From: an uncultured Collinsella sp.
GTDB taxonomy: Bacteria; Actinomycetota; Coriobacteriia; Coriobacteriales; Coriobacteriaceae
DNA length: 64,000 nucleotides
Direction of reading: 5' to 3'
Assembly: GCA_958354105.1 (NCBI GenBank)
Contig: CATWVA010000003.1
Coordinates: 38,941 to 102,940 of the forward strand
In this document: positions 62,196-64,000 of the stretch, piece by piece
Position numbering within the stretch: the first letter of the stretch is position 1
How the letters are laid out: every line of letters starts with the position of its first letter
The notes under the pieces: generated by a model
Databases searched by the model: none
Told to the model about the DNA's origin: nothing
The model's input: the letters and a program-made list of their open reading frames with translations, nothing else
Program-made: the position numbers and the translations under genes

Positions 62196-63101
62196 ATGCC
62201 CGGATTGTTCGCGATGCACTCACTTGTTGTCTATAGGCTTTGGGCAAATACCAATAGACACAAAGAGGAAAGACTTGATGTCTCGAATTACGGCAATAAA
62301 CCTTTACTAGACTACATTTTTAGTTTTGTTAATGACAATAACGCGCCGTTTCAAGTAAATGAAGGTGAACGGTTCATTCAGTTCGATTCTTATAGGCAAA
62401 TAAATGACAATGTTTTGGTCAATCTAAAATCTGGTCGTGCGGGACTTCGTGTTGATGTCGTTGACACAAGAACAATGGCCGATAGTGGCATTTCCTACAC
62501 AGAGGAAATGGCCGGAATGGTCCCTTCTAGACTACTCATAAAATGTACTCCCGGATTAGGCTACGCGCTGATTGGGATTGAATCCGTTCCGAATGGCGGA
62601 GGCGCCTCAGTGCCCGTCACAGCACTAAAGAATTATATTGCCAGTCATACAACGGGAATATCCTTAAAATCAGAACGAGTGCAAGAAAGATCTGCACTAG
62701 ACGCATTTACGGGAGTGGAACAATTCGAACTTCGCCGTTATCGCCCCTCCAAAAACATTGAAGACGGTACCGTGGCAAACGTGGGAACTATGTCATTCAT
62801 TGCAAAACATAAAAGAGGCCTTCGCATCCCTCTAGCGACAATTGATATGATAAAAGACAAGAAAGCGGTTGCGGAGTATTTTGGCGTTACGAGCAACTAT
62901 TCTGGTCGAGAAGAAGTTTTTGCCACGCTAAAGCAACGTGACGGAAAACCTAAGACGTTTATGCTTGATAAGGAATTCGCAGTTCCCATAACTGAAGTAT
63001 TAAATAAATCAGGACAGCCGCCACTTTCTGATGATCAGTTTATCGCCGTTTGTCTTGATAGTTTCGCCAGAGCAGAGGATGTCTTCAATAGAGATAAATA
63101 G
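62196..63101 (+). CDS. Unknown soluble protein, first gene of a two-gene module
   Basis: The 301-residue product is not recognised. It has no signal peptide or membrane segment; an N-terminal half rich in strands (RFIQFDSYRQINDNVLVNLK, GRAGLRVDVVDTRT) is followed by a mixed region (FELRRYRPSKNIEDG) and a C-terminal helical part (DDQFIAVCLDSFARAEDVF). AAGGAG lies eight bases before the ATG. The membrane-protein gene follows 30 bases later in the same direction, so the two probably work together. A soluble protein paired with a small multi-helix protein is a pattern of two-gene defence systems such as Kiwa, but no homology to KwaB can be claimed. Confidence 0.7.
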   Translation: MPGLFAMHSLVVYRLWANTNRHKEERLDVSNYGNKPLLDYIFSFVNDNNAPFQVNEGERFIQFDSYRQINDNVLVNLKSGRAGLRVDVVDTRTMADSGISYTEEMAGMVPSRLLIKCTPGLGYALIGIESVPNGGGASVPVTALKNYIASHTTGISLKSERVQERSALDAFTGVEQFELRRYRPSKNIEDGTVANVGTMSFIAKHKRGLRIPLATIDMIKDKKAVAEYFGVTSNYSGREEVFATLKQRDGKPKTFMLDKEFAVPITEVLNKSGQPPLSDDQFIAVCLDSFARAEDVFNRDK

Positions 63102-63131
63102 TCTATTAGGTTACTCCGGAGGGTCGATAAT

Positions 63132-63662
63132 ATGGGCAAAATTGATTTCTGGCAACTTCTAATCAAATATATTGATACACTCCGCAATTATCAAACTAAT
63201 AAAATATCGCACGGCGATATATTTGTTCAGCTAATTGTTCCTGCTTTGCTGTCGGTGGCTCTGTTTTTTAATTGGCCTGACGGCTGCATTAACCTTGAAG
63301 ATTTAATATCTAATCTCATTAGCTGCATCTCTATAATTTCTGGCCTTATGTGTGGTGTTGCGGTACTTCTCTTTCAATTGCGCTTGCAAATGAGCTCTCA
63401 AAAAGATCCAAAACCACTCGATCGCGAGTTTACAATGGTTGATGAATCTTTTCATATATCTATGTGGACTGTTTTGGATGGGCTCTTCGTTGTTGGCTTG
63501 TTATGTATTGCCCCATTGACAAAAAACTTCAATGAGCTATTTTCCAGATTCTTATTCTGTCTCGCGGCCTTCTTTCTTCTTAACTTTCTACTTGTCACAC
63601 TCATGACTCTAAAACGAATTAGCGCTGCATACACAGCGTTTTCACGCGGCTGGAAAATGTAG
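63132..63662 (+). CDS. Small membrane protein, second gene of the module
   Basis: The 176-residue product has about four transmembrane helices (IFVQLIVPALLSVALFF, ISCISIISGLMCGVAVLLF, MWTVLDGLFVVGLLCIAPL and FLFCLAAFFLLNFLLVTLM) with a short polar loop between the second and third. It is not recognised. GGAGGG lies seven bases before the ATG. Pairing with the soluble protein upstream suggests a membrane effector or channel controlled by it; this is inference from layout only. Confidence 0.7.
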   Translation: MGKIDFWQLLIKYIDTLRNYQTNKISHGDIFVQLIVPALLSVALFFNWPDGCINLEDLISNLISCISIISGLMCGVAVLLFQLRLQMSSQKDPKPLDREFTMVDESFHISMWTVLDGLFVVGLLCIAPLTKNFNELFSRFLFCLAAFFLLNFLLVTLMTLKRISAAYTAFSRGWKM

Positions 63663-63965
63663 TCCCAAGCCCATGAGCTTTTGATAATAGTGCTTCACGG
63701 AGCCGCGCATATATAGAATAATCCAAATCAAATCAGAGTTTTGCGGACGCAGTCAACGATCTTGGTTGCATACGCAATGACTTACGAACATCGTTTGACG
63801 TGATCCGCTCCTTTCACCGATTGGCAAAACGATTTACACCTAATTATTGGCGCTGCTCAGGGGCATTTTCTTTGTTTGTGCCTTGATCTCGCTAAACTAG
63901 TAGCTGCTGCTACCAGGGCATTTTCTGGTGCACATTCTATTGGCTCTGCGAAGATCGGAGCGGGT
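63663..63965. other. Spacer after the two-gene module
   Basis: No gene, RNA or clear repeat was recognised in these bases. Composition drifts back toward that of core genes near the right edge. Confidence 0.5.
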
Positions 63966-64000
63966 ATGTTTGCTGCCGAGTCCTACACCAGCCGTAACTA
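63966..64000 (+). CDS. Possible gene start cut by the window edge
   Basis: An ATG with GGAG about six bases upstream opens a frame reading MFAAESYTSRN before the window ends. Too short to identify. Confidence 0.3.
   Translation, partial: MFAAESYTSRN

Overview
This window looks like the chromosome of a gut Coriobacteriia bacterium, most likely Collinsella or a close relative. That assignment rests on recalled gene content and G+C-rich codon use in the housekeeping genes (glgBPCDA cluster, fused GH13-GH77 debranching enzyme, single-chain L-serine dehydratase, metK, gltX, priA, def, fmt, rsmB); no search was run. The left part is ordinary core chromosome and the right part, from about 35 kb on, is accessory DNA.

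Layout. 1-2514: the end of a very G+C-rich anaerobic cobalamin cluster (cobQ/cbiP end, cobO, cbiC, cbiJ) with overlapping start/stop codons, followed by an IS21 transposase scrap. 2726-8012 (minus): a MacAB-type export system (permease, ATPase, HlyD-like adaptor) and an L,D-transpeptidase. 8162-19241: core metabolism and translation (sdaA, metK, gltX, priA, def, fmt, rsmB, an FmdB-type zinc ribbon). 19330-32628 (minus): a complete glycogen cycle, with glgB, glgP, glgC, glgD, glgA and a GH13-GH77 fusion that should do debranching. GlgA and GlgB carry Lys/Ala/Thr-rich histone-like tails. Operator-like GGTAAAACG sites lie upstream of both ends of this cluster. 32960-34446: a HAD phosphatase, a thiamine pyrophosphokinase-like protein and tRNA-Ala(GGC).

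35126-46210: a capsule/exopolysaccharide operon. It opens with a long leader hairpin and a NusG-like antiterminator of the LoaP/UpxY type. The priming sugar-phosphate transferase has an in-frame amber codon ahead of its catalytic half. After it come a GT4 glycosyltransferase, a heparinase-like protein, wecC, a second glycosyltransferase, Wzy, Wzx, an acyltransferase and wecB. WecB plus WecC would make UDP-ManNAcA. G+C-rich anchor genes (wecC, wecB) alternate with A+T-rich variable genes, and the heparinase-like gene itself changes composition midway. 46306-49704 holds four unrecognised or barely recognised genes inserted before a 5'-truncated UDP-sugar dehydrogenase fragment.

50741-63662 has the look of a defence island: a 1959-residue STAND ATPase with an N-terminal Cap4/DUF4297-like nuclease motif and a very long C-terminal region, a YobI-like membrane P-loop ATPase preceded by a frameshifted small gene, and a two-gene module (soluble protein plus small membrane protein) with no assigned function. 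A 114-bp direct repeat, about 89% identical by hand alignment, flanks the YobI module and lies beside an IS21 remnant. Several different long palindromes occupy intergenic spaces throughout the window.

The strongest leads for something undescribed are the STAND-nuclease protein, the YobI module between direct repeats, the two-gene module at 62196-63662, the trio at 46306-49021, the leader hairpin of the antiterminator operon and the histone-like tails on the glycogen enzymes.
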